From assembly GCA_964562905.1 (NCBI GenBank), contig CAZLVG010000018.1, positions 1 through 17,531 on the forward strand: 17,531 bases of DNA. Reading direction: 5' to 3'. Below the pieces are notes generated by a model. That model did not search any database. It was not told where the DNA came from and saw nothing but the letters and a program-made list of their open reading frames with translations. Shown one piece after another: positions 1 to 6,138 of the stretch; position 1 is the stretch's first letter, and each line of letters begins with the position of its first letter. A program made the position numbers and the translations under genes. Source of the stretch: CAYSWF01 sp964562905 (GTDB taxonomy: Bacteria; Patescibacteriota; Andersenbacteria; UBA10190).

Positions 1-1145
1 TCATGAACTTTCTGCAACTCCGCCAGCCTGCGGTCTATCTTTCTTCTTAATTCAGCCGGGTTCAATGATTCGTACAACAAGCGCAGGTCCTCTTTTTCAG
101 CGGCACTTAACCGGCCGGATTCCATCAGGCGCGCGTAGGGAGTTTGGGGCCGGTCGTACTTCTTCTTAATCTTTCCTTTGACTCTGGTTTTCTCCGCCAG
201 CTTGATGACCGGCTGAAAGAAATTCTTGTACAGCCGCGGCTCATTCCGGTAGAGAGCAGACAGGATCTTTCTTTCCGCTTTGGTATCGTAGCGCGGATAG
301 CCCACTGGCTGACGGATGTGAGTGGAATTCTTCTGCTCCACAAAACAGTTGTCGTTTTTCCGGTAGGGCCGGGAACGGGACAAGGCGATCTTTTCCTCCT
401 CTCCGTACTGGAAGATGTGGTAGTTCATAATGTTGCCGCCGTTATCCGGGTGCATCTCCCGCCAGTTGAAGGGACAGCGTTCTCTGGTTTTATTGATAGC
501 GGTTAGAGCTCTTTGTTGGCCCTTGCCCATCACCGCGTCACCTTCCCACCAGCCGGAGAAAATATCGGCTACAGACAGGGAATTGACGTATTCGCCGGCC
601 ACCGACGAGCCGCAGTTTTCCACAAAATCAATCTGCACCACTCCCGGCCGGGACCGGTCCAGCTCGGCGGCGGTTTTGACCGGCACTTCGTTTTTTAAAG
701 GGAAAGTGTGGGGGGACCGGTAGCGGCGCTTCGTCTTTTCCACTTCTTTTTCATGAGCCAGTTTTTTGTCGATGGTGGAGGAGGTGATCCGCTTTAACTT
801 GCCGGCCGTTTCCTCCGAGCACTTAAGCTCGCCCAGCCGCCGCGGGCGGTCGGTTTCCTCGCGCAAGGAAGTCTCCAGTCTTTGGCCGCAAGAGTAGTCA
901 AAGATCCGCCACATTGTTACCAGGGCAGCTCTGGCCTGGCCGTCGTAATACTCCTTTCTTGGCTTGCGCTCCGCTTTGGTTTTTACCGTTACTTGGGAGC
1001 GGAACTTCTTAATGGCGTACTTGCGTTCTTCGCCGGTGTTGCGGCAGTACTCATCTAATATTTCGCCTTTCTCTTTTTTGCCTGCCTTTAAGTATCTTGG
1101 TCTTAATGTGTCCATATATTGTTGTTTAGAAGTTAAATTCATCAT
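1..1145 (-). CDS. DDE transposase/integrase-core protein, C-terminal end cut by window edge
   Basis: The minus-strand frame is open from the ATG at 1145 to the left edge (381 codons) without a stop. The catalytic triad is visible as D173 (VQIDF), D234 (HPDNGG) and E270 (FVEQKN), giving D-60-D-35-E spacing typical of the IS3/IS481 integrase-core (rve) transposases that cut and join element ends. The N-terminal 120 residues are Lys/Arg-rich and probably form the helix-turn-helix DNA-binding part. Two ATGs sit side by side at 1145 and 1142, and another at 1115; I chose the first because the frame between them reads like coding sequence (NLTSKQQYM). No clear Shine-Dalgarno is seen. No frameshift or stop is visible, so the gene may be intact beyond the edge. 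Confidence 0.85.
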   Translation of the reverse strand, partial: MMNLTSKQQYMDTLRPRYLKAGKKEKGEILDEYCRNTGEERKYAIKKFRSQVTVKTKAERKPRKEYYDGQARAALVTMWRIFDYSCGQRLETSLREETDRPRRLGELKCSEETAGKLKRITSSTIDKKLAHEKEVEKTKRRYRSPHTFPLKNEVPVKTAAELDRSRPGVVQIDFVENCGSSVAGEYVNSLSVADIFSGWWEGDAVMGKGQQRALTAINKTRERCPFNWREMHPDNGGNIMNYHIFQYGEEEKIALSRSRPYRKNDNCFVEQKNSTHIRQPVGYPRYDTKAERKILSALYRNEPRLYKNFFQPVIKLAEKTRVKGKIKKKYDRPQTPYARLMESGRLSAAEKEDLRLLYESLNPAELRRKIDRRLAELQKVH

Positions 1146-1193
1146 GATAGTTTGGCTTAAGGATATTAATTTATCCGGCCAAGACTATCATTT

Positions 1194-1239
1194 TTTCGGT
1201 GTCACGTTATATCATTTAACCAGTGGTGTTTCGGTGTCA
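1194..1239. repeat. Two directly repeated 11-base motifs at the IS end
   Basis: TTTCGGTGTCA occurs at 1194-1204 and again at 1229-1239, 35 bases apart and in the same orientation, between the transposase start and the presumed element end. They may be transposase-binding sites; this is inference from position. Confidence 0.6.
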
Positions 1240-1285
1240 TATTAGGTGATTGAATGCGTCTATACGCAGAAATAAGCCCAGATGG

Positions 1286-1291
1286 TATAAT
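1286..1291 (+). promoter_or_regulatory. Extended -10 promoter for the LytR_C gene
   Basis: TGGTATAAT gives a consensus TATAAT with an extended TG, only six bases before the ATG at 1298. Transcription should start at or next to the ATG, so the message is probably leaderless. No good -35 is seen at normal spacing. Confidence 0.65.
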
Positions 1292-1297
1292 TAAGAG

Positions 1298-2152
1298 ATG
1301 CCAGAGGATCTTACCAATACTTCAACTGAGCCATCAAGACGATTTCCCTTAGGACGTGTTCTCAAAGCCATTGTTTGGCTTTTTCCGTCAATTATAGCTA
1401 TAGGGGTGGCTGTCTTTTTTTATATCCAGTGGCAGAAGGCGCAGGAACAGGTTCAGCATCCGGCTGTATCTAGTGATATAGCAGAAGCTTCAAGGGAAGA
1501 AATCGAAGATGTGGTGGAGGAATTGTCAAAAGTTGTTTTACTGCCGGAGGGCGAGATGCCAACACTGTCGACTATTAAAGACAAAAGTTCTTTGACCGAA
1601 AACCAGGAGTTTTTTGTGGAGGCGGAAAACGGTGACTATGTGCTCGTCTACCAGCAGGCCAAAAAGGCGTTTCTGTATCGTCCCAGCACGCAGAAGCTGA
1701 TTAACTTGGCGCCGATCAACATTGCTGACACTAATGCTGGCCAAGCCCAGCCAACTGTGGCTTCCGCCTCCGCTAAAGCTTCATCCTTCGTTAAAACTAC
1801 GGACGACAAGTCGGCGGACAAGGCTGCTACCGACGATCCGTTACCTTCTCCCGAACTGGAATCTTTTACCGTTGAGCTGCGCAACGGCACGAGCAAACAG
1901 GGATTAACCTATGATTTTGAGCCAAAGCTACTAGAGGACTTTGAGAAGAAGGTGGAAGTCGTTGATCGTAATAACGCGGCCCAGGTTGATTATAAAGAGT
2001 CTGTGGTTGTAGCCGTAAATCTGACCAAGAAAGCACAAGCGCAGCAGGTGGCAAATGAGCTTAACCTAGCAGTAGCAGTGACGGATATGCCCGCAGGGGA
2101 ATCAAAATCAGAAGCCGATGTGCTCATTATCTTGGGAGCAGATCAGCTGTAA
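1298..2152 (+). CDS. Single-span membrane protein with C-terminal LytR_C-like domain
   Basis: The 284-residue protein has a short basic cytoplasmic N-terminus, one membrane segment at about 23-43, and a long extracytoplasmic part. Residues 72-142 form a domain that recurs in the next gene (motif E-NGDY, then a -LY-P core). Residues 145-188 are an Ala/Ser/Asp-rich linker. Residues 189-283 match the LytR C-terminal domain pattern: V-LRNGT near the start, a mid part with predicted T/S-V-V-V strand, and ILGADQ at the end. This domain often follows LytR-CpsA-Psr catalytic domains in cell-envelope proteins, but no LCP catalytic domain is present here, so the role is unknown beyond an envelope association. 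The ATG directly follows a -10 box, which fixes the start as leaderless. The gene is followed by its own-promoter paralogue. Confidence 0.75.
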   Translation: MPEDLTNTSTEPSRRFPLGRVLKAIVWLFPSIIAIGVAVFFYIQWQKAQEQVQHPAVSSDIAEASREEIEDVVEELSKVVLLPEGEMPTLSTIKDKSSLTENQEFFVEAENGDYVLVYQQAKKAFLYRPSTQKLINLAPINIADTNAGQAQPTVASASAKASSFVKTTDDKSADKAATDDPLPSPELESFTVELRNGTSKQGLTYDFEPKLLEDFEKKVEVVDRNNAAQVDYKESVVVAVNLTKKAQAQQVANELNLAVAVTDMPAGESKSEADVLIILGADQL

Positions 2153-2159
2153 ATGCCAT

Positions 2160-2189
2160 TTGATTATTTTATGCCCTCAGTGCTATAAT
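2160..2189 (+). promoter_or_regulatory. Sigma70-type promoter for the second membrane protein
   Basis: TTGATT at 2160-2165, an 18-base spacer and TATAAT at 2184-2189 with an upstream TG. The leader to the ATG at 2217 would be about 20 bases. Confidence 0.7.
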
Positions 2190-2216
2190 AAGTACACTAA
2201 GTAAATAAGCTATTTT

Positions 2217-2741
2217 ATGCCTGATGAATCTACGCCACCTCCCGTAATATCTTCCAAGAGTAAGCTCGGCGAGAAGAAAATGTGGAATATTCTCCTGATT
2301 GTGGCTGTTGTGGTCGCTATCGGCTTATTTGTCTGGGCCGAGAATAACCGACGCAACACTGCCCGCCAGTTGGCTGACACAGCCAGGCAACTAGAGGAAG
2401 TTCAGCAGTCGAGCCAGCAAAGCGGTGAACAGGAAGCCGATGAAGTATTAGAGAGGGTAAAGGATTTGATCAATATTTCACTTGACCCGCGCCCGACGGT
2501 CGCCAAAATTAACGACATTGATCGTCTCAAAGAGGCCAATGAATTTTTTGGTGTAGCCGAAAATGGAGATTATCTGATTTTGACCGGTAACCGTGCGATT
2601 CTTTATGACCCCGACCAGAACATTGTGCTCGACGTAGCGCCATTTAGGATTAACCGAGAGACTCCGTCTCCCTCGCCGGCATCCCGCAGCAACCAACAAC
2701 CAACATCTAATACCACAGGTTCGGATACAAGCGACGAGTAA
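2217..2741 (+). CDS. Hypothetical single-span membrane protein, shares a domain with the upstream gene
   Basis: The 174-residue product has a proline/serine-rich basic N-terminus, one membrane segment at about 23-40, a Gln/Glu-rich stretch at 43-72 likely to be coiled coil, a small domain at 76-145, and a Ser/Thr/Pro/Asn-rich tail. The domain at 76-145 aligns with residues 72-142 of the preceding protein (shared E-NGDY, A-LY-P, V/NLAP features), so the two are partial paralogues; this one lacks the LytR_C part. Orientation by positive-inside rule puts the domain outside the membrane. No function is recognised. There is a separate promoter, with no good Shine-Dalgarno. Confidence 0.7.
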   Translation: MPDESTPPPVISSKSKLGEKKMWNILLIVAVVVAIGLFVWAENNRRNTARQLADTARQLEEVQQSSQQSGEQEADEVLERVKDLINISLDPRPTVAKINDIDRLKEANEFFGVAENGDYLILTGNRAILYDPDQNIVLDVAPFRINRETPSPSPASRSNQQPTSNTTGSDTSDE

Positions 2742-2980
2742 CAAGCGAAATTCTAGCTTTGATCAGTCAAGCAATAAGACACAAGACACACCTTTTTTAT
2801 AGTGTTTCAAACTGTCTCATTTTTGCCTCTTTTTACCCCGACCCACCTGCCTCAGCCCACTTCCGCAAACGCCCTATTAAAGTGTCTCAAAACCTCGCTA
2901 CAATTTGGCTCTAGATCTATCTGCTCCGCCACCCAGGACGACAGTATCGGCGAGACACGGATGTATTTTGTTGTGTAAAG
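2742..2980. other. Intergenic stretch with repeated GTCTC/GAGAC words, no gene seen
   Basis: No credible coding region is visible. Words related to GTCTCA or GAGACAC occur several times (around 2812, 2882, 2950), and AAGACACA is repeated near 2778-2790. These could be remnants of IS ends or chance in a short, low-complexity region. Confidence 0.3.
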
Positions 2981-3006
2981 AAAAAAGAGCTAGTCAGGCC
3001 CTAGCT
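2981..3006 (-). terminator. Intrinsic terminator of the minus-strand gene at 3033-3662
   Basis: On the minus strand AGCTAG and CTAGCT form a six-pair stem with a seven-base loop, followed shortly by six Ts (2986-2981). Confidence 0.6.
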
Positions 3007-3032
3007 TGTTTTATGACCGCGTGGGTGCAAAA

Positions 3033-3662
3033 TTATTCTTTGGTTTCGTAGTCATAGGGGTCGCGAGGACTGCGCACGTGCACAAAGGGATTCCCTTCTC
3101 CTTCGTAAAATCGAATAACTGCCAGCCCGATTATATTCCCTTCATGCTCAATCACCCACGGACTCTCGTCGCCTTCTACGCTTTCCACCTCTGCCGCTTC
3201 TCCGATGACTTTTCCTTCCTTTCTGCGGATCAAGCCATGGGTGAAGTGAAATTCTAACGCTTCGTACTGTGCTCGGTCAAAAGAGCGGAGACGAGCATAG
3301 AATTCCCCCGACGAAAGCCCTTTCCACCATCCAGTAAGGGGCAGGGGGCGATATGGGCTGTTGCGCTTCCATCTTAACCGATAACGCCCACTCATCAGGG
3401 CAATTGAAGTGTACAGTGCCTCATCACTACCAGGCGTTCTCAAGAAACCGAAACCGGCTTGTAGGTTCAATTCTTCGAACTGTCCCACCTCTGCCACTGG
3501 GCTGTTTTCACCGTGGATCTCGTAAAGATCGTGGGTGAATTCGATGCCTGGCGCGCTGTAAGCAGTATCTTGAAACCGCTTTAATTCGTTGGCAATCTCA
3601 TCATCGCTCAATCCTCTCCACCACCCTGGTTGGGGAGGAGGGGGCTTCTTCTGTTGAGTCAT
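3033..3662 (-). CDS. Unrecognised protein with an internal tandem duplication
   Basis: I start at the ATG at 3662 (209 residues); the open frame continues upstream to a TTG at 3704 but there is no ribosome site that favours it. After a proline-rich N-terminus the protein contains two copies of one unit. Copy one starts at about residue 12 (GWWRGLS, then an E-L-RF helix, then EFTHDL) and copy two at about residue 110 (GWWKGLS, then a R-RSF helix, then FHFTHGL). In each copy a beta-rich stretch follows. No membrane segment or signal peptide is visible and no catalytic motif is recognised. The gene stands alone between its own promoter-like sequence and a terminator. The GWW[KR]GLS/FTH[DG]L repeat may be a small binding domain; function is not assigned. 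Confidence 0.7.
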   Translation of the reverse strand: MTQQKKPPPPQPGWWRGLSDDEIANELKRFQDTAYSAPGIEFTHDLYEIHGENSPVAEVGQFEELNLQAGFGFLRTPGSDEALYTSIALMSGRYRLRWKRNSPYRPLPLTGWWKGLSSGEFYARLRSFDRAQYEALEFHFTHGLIRRKEGKVIGEAAEVESVEGDESPWVIEHEGNIIGLAVIRFYEGEGNPFVHVRSPRDPYDYETKE

Positions 3663-3708
3663 GGCAAGTTCTCTGGCTGAATTGAAAGGAACAGGAAAGT
3701 GCAAACAA

Positions 3709-3738
3709 TAAGTAACTACTATAGTGGTATGATGTCAA
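3709..3738 (-). promoter_or_regulatory. Possible promoter for the duplicated-domain gene
   Basis: A perfect TTGACA (3738-3733) is followed after 18 bases by TACTTA (3714-3709), a weak -10. The leader to the ATG at 3662 would be about 40 bases. Confidence 0.35.
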
Positions 3739-3819
3739 ATTCCTGGTGATATTTGTTGTATAAGAAGCCTAGGTTCTGCTGCGGGCACGTCGCCAGCGGC
3801 CGCCGCGCCACGGCCCGTT

Positions 3820-3847
3820 TTAACTTAACGGCCGTCCGTGTTACACT
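3820..3847 (+). promoter_or_regulatory. Possible promoter giving a nearly leaderless message for 3857
   Basis: TTAACT at 3820-3825, 16 bases, then TACACT at 3842-3847, nine bases before the ATG at 3857. No Shine-Dalgarno is present, in keeping with a leaderless message. Confidence 0.5.
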
Positions 3848-3856
3848 TCTGCTACC

Positions 3857-4405
3857 ATGGCAGGTTATGGTTTTGGCGGCTCCGTGCGCCGGTTTCGCCG
3901 CTTTATGCGGAAGGTGCCTACCTTGCGCCGGCTGTCCAGAAGGACAAGAAAAAAGGTGGTACGGGGCCTGTCTTCTTCCCTTAAGAGCGGACGCCAGCTG
4001 ACGGAGCGGGAGTTTGATAGATGGTCGCGGCGGCGGCGGCTCGACACCAAGGACAACGTGTCGCGCTCGCAGCTGAACATAATAGAAAGGGAAATGGAGG
4101 AGTATAAGCAAAAGGGCCGGGCTGATCCGCACCACGACCGGACTGTGCAATCCCTGCTGCGCACGCCCGGGCACGACGTTGCGGACCACGGGCCACCCGA
4201 TCAGACATCGAAGCCAGACCAGCAGCCGCCCGCCGGCAGCTCTTACGAACAGGGTAGTGCCGCCTGGCCGCCGCCCCGCGAGGGACAGGGTGAGCCCAAG
4301 CTTGATATGTACGGCGGCGGGGTCGGCGGGCAGGGGCAGCCGCCCGGGCCCGAGCCGGATGAGCCGGCCCCGGGCGAGGGGGAGGATGCTGACTACCGCG
4401 TCTGA
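3857..4405 (+). CDS. Small protein with basic N-terminus and Pro/Gly-rich acidic tail, function unknown
   Basis: The 182-residue product splits into two parts. Residues 1-90 are strongly basic (many RR and RRR clusters) with alternating helix-like patterns, and residues 90-182 are rich in Pro, Gly, Asp, Glu and Gln with little predicted order. No membrane segment, no known motif. The basic half could bind nucleic acid; that is inference from charge only. The stop codon lies inside a perfect seven-pair palindrome (4401-4420), and the promoter of the first micro-ORF begins 23 bases after the stop. High GC and codon use are like the genes that follow. Because the tail is compositionally biased, coding status is likely but not certain. 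Confidence 0.6.
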   Translation: MAGYGFGGSVRRFRRFMRKVPTLRRLSRRTRKKVVRGLSSSLKSGRQLTEREFDRWSRRRRLDTKDNVSRSQLNIIEREMEEYKQKGRADPHHDRTVQSLLRTPGHDVADHGPPDQTSKPDQQPPAGSSYEQGSAAWPPPREGQGEPKLDMYGGGVGGQGQPPGPEPDEPAPGEGEDADYRV

Positions 4406-4420
4406 TCACCGTGGATCAGA
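4401..4420. repeat. Perfect palindrome over the stop codon of 3857-4405
   Basis: TCTGATC at 4401-4407 and GATCAGA at 4414-4420 pair perfectly around a six-base loop. There is no U tract after it, so it is not a classical terminator; it could slow RNA decay. Confidence 0.5.
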
Positions 4421-4427
4421 GTCGGCA

Positions 4428-4456
4428 TTGCCAAGAGGTAGCGGTTCGTGTACCGT
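4428..4456 (+). promoter_or_regulatory. Promoter of leader unit 1
   Basis: TTGCCA at 4428-4433, exactly 17 bases, TACCGT at 4451-4456. The predicted start is at or just before the ATG at 4464, so the leader ORF would be translated from a leaderless message. Confidence 0.6.
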
Positions 4457-4463
4457 AGCGGTA

Positions 4464-4550
4464 ATGAACAAGGCGCTAACCAACCTAAGCTCCGCGGCAG
4501 CGGTGTTGGTGGTAGTCCCCGGGAAGCGGGAGCTTTTGCCAGTGCCTTAA
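4464..4550 (+). CDS. Leader micro-ORF 1 (28 residues), Ala/Val-rich
   Basis: The peptide begins MNKALTNLSS, has an Ala-Val-Leu run (AAAVLVVVP, residues 11-19) and ends GKRELLPVP. It is preceded by a promoter with near-ideal spacing for leaderless translation and followed 20 bases later by a terminator. Micro-ORF 2 shares its GTAATGAAC start region and the R-E-L-L-x-x-P end. It is too short for homology statistics. The Val run resembles the control codons of the enterobacterial ilv leader peptides, which is a parallel and not proof. An alternative reading is a functional membrane micropeptide. The frame is open further upstream into 3857-4405, but the promoter position argues for this ATG. Confidence 0.55.
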   Translation: MNKALTNLSSAAAVLVVVPGKRELLPVP

Positions 4551-4601
4551 AAAAATTAAGACGTTGCCACAAGCCCCCGCTCTAAAAAGCCGGGGCTTTT
4601 T
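4487..4601 (+). promoter_or_regulatory. Candidate transcription attenuator in front of 4647
   Basis: Four mutually exclusive segments can be drawn. Segment 1, AAGCTCCGC (4487-4495), pairs with segment 2, GCGGGAGCTT (4526-4535). Segment 2 also pairs with segment 3, AAGCCCCCGC (4571-4580), at nine of ten positions with one A-C mismatch, forming an antiterminator. Segment 3 pairs with segment 4, GCCGGGGCTT (4589-4598), as the terminator. A ribosome paused on Val codons 14-18 would stand between segments 1 and 2, cover segment 1 and leave segment 2 free. No fold energies were computed. Confidence 0.5.
4571..4601 (+). terminator. Intrinsic terminator of leader unit 1
   Basis: AAGCCCC and GGGGCTT form the stem (with an extra GC pair inside after a C-C mismatch), loop about eight bases, then TTTTT at 4597-4601. 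The hairpin is nearly identical to the one at 5341-5372. Confidence 0.85.
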
Positions 4602-4646
4602 GGTTCTTTTCTCGTTTAGGTACCGCCATTAACAGGAGAACGTAGC

Positions 4647-5141
4647 ATGGCAGGTTGTAATTATTGCCACGTGGCAGGCTGTAGTTACCTCCAGCGGCGG
4701 GAGGTTGAAGTGGATTACGCCCTTTCCGGCCGGCGGCTTGTTAACAGTCTTGGGGTCAACGGTCCGGCGGAGGAAATACTGGCGCGGGCCCCCGTCTGGC
4801 ACGCGATTAGCCCCACAGCTGGCAAAGCGTTGGTGGCCGTTATCTGGTACGAGTGCGAGTACGACCGGCCTTTCCTGCAGAAGATACACAGGGACATGGT
4901 CTTGAAGAAGCTAAGACCGGCGCTTGTTCAGGAAGCTGTGGCCGCTGAAAGGGACATGGCTCCCGGGCGCGACTGGGCCTGCGTGGGAACGCTGTGGGAA
5001 GGGAAGGGTACCAGACTTCTGTGCCGGCGCGGCGCAGAAATAGTTATGCGCGACACCTGTCAGGCCTTACGGCCGCATCTTCTGTACCCTGCCGTATATT
5101 GCCCGGCTCCTTTCAATCGATTGCCTGGCATGGGCGGCTGA
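4647..5141 (+). CDS. Unrecognised protein, paralogue of 5417-5902
   Basis: The 164-residue protein starts at an ATG with AGGAG at 4634-4638, eight bases upstream. It begins with a Cys cluster (C4, C7, C12 in MAGCNYCHVAGC) not present in its paralogue. The rest aligns with 5417-5902: PVWHA at 49-53, a KKLRPAL helix near 87-93, DWACVGTLW at 109-117 and a YPAV...RLP end. The pattern suggests a small alpha/beta soluble domain; no signal peptide or membrane segment. It has no obvious promoter of its own: the only start signals upstream are those of leader unit 1, separated from it by a terminator, so expression should depend on read-through. It ends in a Gly-rich tail shortly before a terminator. 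Function unknown. Confidence 0.65.
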   Translation: MAGCNYCHVAGCSYLQRREVEVDYALSGRRLVNSLGVNGPAEEILARAPVWHAISPTAGKALVAVIWYECEYDRPFLQKIHRDMVLKKLRPALVQEAVAAERDMAPGRDWACVGTLWEGKGTRLLCRRGAEIVMRDTCQALRPHLLYPAVYCPAPFNRLPGMGG

Positions 5142-5163
5142 AGCGCCACTCGTTCTTTCTTAT

Positions 5164-5184
5164 CCCGCTATCCGCGGGTTTTTT
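5164..5184 (+). terminator. Intrinsic terminator after 4647-5141
   Basis: CCCGC (5164-5168) and GCGGG (5174-5178) with a five-base loop, then TTTTTT at 5179-5184. Confidence 0.75.
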
Positions 5185-5195
5185 CTTAGGGTGTG

Positions 5196-5225
5196 TTGAC
5201 GCAGGAGGAGAGCCGGCTTTATCCT
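5196..5225 (+). promoter_or_regulatory. Promoter of leader unit 2
   Basis: TTGACG at 5196-5201, 18 bases, TATCCT at 5220-5225, then eight bases to the ATG at 5234. The predicted message is leaderless. Confidence 0.65.
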
Positions 5226-5233
5226 TAAACGTA

Positions 5234-5317
5234 ATGAACGGAGGTTTCCGCCAACTGATAGCTGTCATTAGCATTATTATTACGCCCCGGCGGCGGGAGC
5301 TTCTGCTAGCGCCTTGA
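5234..5317 (+). CDS. Leader micro-ORF 2 (27 residues), Ile-rich
   Basis: The peptide starts MNGGFRQL, runs through IAVISIIIT (residues 9-17, five Ile) and ends PRRRELLLAP. It aligns with micro-ORF 1 from the Pro onward (P-x-[KR]-R-E-L-L-x-x-P), and the DNA around both starts (GTAATGAAC) and both terminators matches. Promoter spacing predicts a leaderless message. The Ile run next to the GC-rich pairing segment again looks like control codons. Whether the peptide itself has a role is unknown. Confidence 0.6.
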   Translation: MNGGFRQLIAVISIIITPRRRELLLAP

Positions 5318-5372
5318 CAGACTTCTTAAGGCCTTACCACAAGCCCCCGCTCTAAAAAGCCGGGGGCTTTTT
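5245..5372 (+). promoter_or_regulatory. Candidate transcription attenuator in front of 5417
   Basis: Segment 1, TTTCCGCC (5245-5252), pairs with GGCGGGAG (5292-5299) over eight positions with two G-U pairs. Segment 2, GCGGGAGCTT (5293-5302), pairs with segment 3, AAGCCCCCGC (5341-5350), with one A-C mismatch. Segment 3 pairs with GCCGGGGGCTT (5359-5369) as terminator. Ile codons 14-16 (5273-5281) place the front edge of a stalled ribosome near the start of segment 2. Segment 1 differs in reading frame from unit 1 although the base motif [CT]TCCGC is kept. Confidence 0.5.
5341..5372 (+). terminator. Intrinsic terminator of leader unit 2
   Basis: AAGCCCCC pairs with GGGGGCTT over eight bases around TCTAAAAA-containing loop, then TTTTT. 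It is one G longer on the right arm than the copy at 4571-4601 and otherwise the same, including the GGTTCTTTT that follows. Confidence 0.88.
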
Positions 5373-5416
5373 GGTTCTTTTACACGGCAAGGTTCTAGCG
5401 CCTGAAGGAGGTTCAA

Positions 5417-5902
5417 ATGTCTGAAGAAGCTAGTCTGTCTTACGCCACCGCGCGGATTAATTACTGTCTGACTTACGGTGAGCAAGTCGCTTTACTGCCG
5501 ACTGACCACTTCACGCGGCAAGTTATAACCCGCCAGCAGCCCGTCTGGCAAGCCGTACGGGCAGCGGACTTTTCTCGGAAAGAGAGGGAAGAGAGAATAA
5601 CTTTCTTTCGTTTTGGCGGCGGCCAATCGGTGCGGCGCTGTTTCGAGGCACTAAAGCGGGAGAAGCTGCGCCCGCTCCTGTTGGTGGAATTTGCCGCCGT
5701 CGTGGCGGGAGGCCAGCCAAGAAGTGATCGCTGGGCCTGCCTAGGTTCTTTCTGGAGGACCGGGGGCCACTACCGGTTACTGGCGCTGCGGCAAGGAACT
5801 GGCCTGTTGCTACGGCCTGGAGCCTGCCTGGAAAACGATGTCGTTATTCCTGCCATTGACTTTACGGGACCGCAGCGGCGGTTGCCTATGTTTGTGGCTT
5901 GA
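5417..5902 (+). CDS. Unrecognised protein, paralogue of 4647-5141
   Basis: The 161-residue protein has a near-perfect Shine-Dalgarno (AAGGAGGT, 5405-5412) just before its ATG. Motifs shared with the upstream paralogue are PVWQA (42-46), EKLRPLL (82-88), RWACLGSFW (105-113), IPAID (144-148) and RRLP (154-157). The N-terminal 40 residues differ and lack the Cys cluster. No membrane segment or signal peptide. As with its paralogue, the only promoter seen is that of the leader unit upstream, on the far side of a terminator. Tandem copies with the same regulatory front end suggest duplication of a whole leader-plus-gene cassette. Function unknown; the conserved WAC[VL]G[TS][LF]W core is the best handle for a search. 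Confidence 0.68.
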   Translation: MSEEASLSYATARINYCLTYGEQVALLPTDHFTRQVITRQQPVWQAVRAADFSRKEREERITFFRFGGGQSVRRCFEALKREKLRPLLLVEFAAVVAGGQPRSDRWACLGSFWRTGGHYRLLALRQGTGLLLRPGACLENDVVIPAIDFTGPQRRLPMFVA

Positions 5903-5932
5903 ACGGCGCCGGCACTTCGTTTGTTTTTTACC

Positions 5933-5963
5933 CCCGCTTGAACGCAATTAAAGCGGGTTTTTT
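5933..5963 (+). terminator. Intrinsic terminator after 5417-5902
   Basis: CCCGCTT (5933-5939) and AAGCGGG (5951-5957) pair over seven bases, followed by TTTTTT at 5958-5963. Confidence 0.85.
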
Positions 5964-6099
5964 AACTTTGCCGCCGGGCCGGAAAACACCCGCGGCCGGT
6001 GGCCATGAACATCGCGCGGCTGCCTGGTTTAAACGCGGGCTCGGAGTCAATAAAAAACGGCTGTTGTCCGAGAGATGAAGGGTGTGGAAAAGTAACTCC

Positions 6100-6128
6100 T
6101 TGACAAGGTGTGGCCATTGCTCTAGCTT
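6100..6128 (+). promoter_or_regulatory. Promoter of leader unit 3
   Basis: A perfect TTGACA at 6100-6105, 17 bases, TAGCTT at 6123-6128. The predicted start near 6135 is only a few bases before the ATG at 6139. Confidence 0.65.
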
Positions 6129-6138
6129 AATCGTCAAG

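Larger units (their letters stand above)
1..1241 (-). mobile_element. Right end of an IS481/IS3-like insertion sequence, left end outside the window
   Basis: The element is recognised by its DDE transposase and by two copies of an 11-base motif (TGACACCGAAA on the minus strand) upstream of the transposase start, at 1204-1194 and 1239-1229. The outer boundary is placed at about 1241 from the outermost motif and is uncertain. The opposite end and any target duplication lie outside the window, so family-level naming rests on the transposase alone. Confidence 0.7.

Noticed and set aside
2742..2980. Possible CRISPR-like or IS-end array from repeated GTCTC words
   Set aside because: Spacing and length of the words are irregular and no repeat longer than about eight bases recurs.
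4179..4550. A 123-codon frame that would extend micro-ORF 1 upstream
   Set aside because: Most of it overlaps 3857-4405 in another frame, and the promoter at 4428-4456 places the message start at the ATG at 4464.
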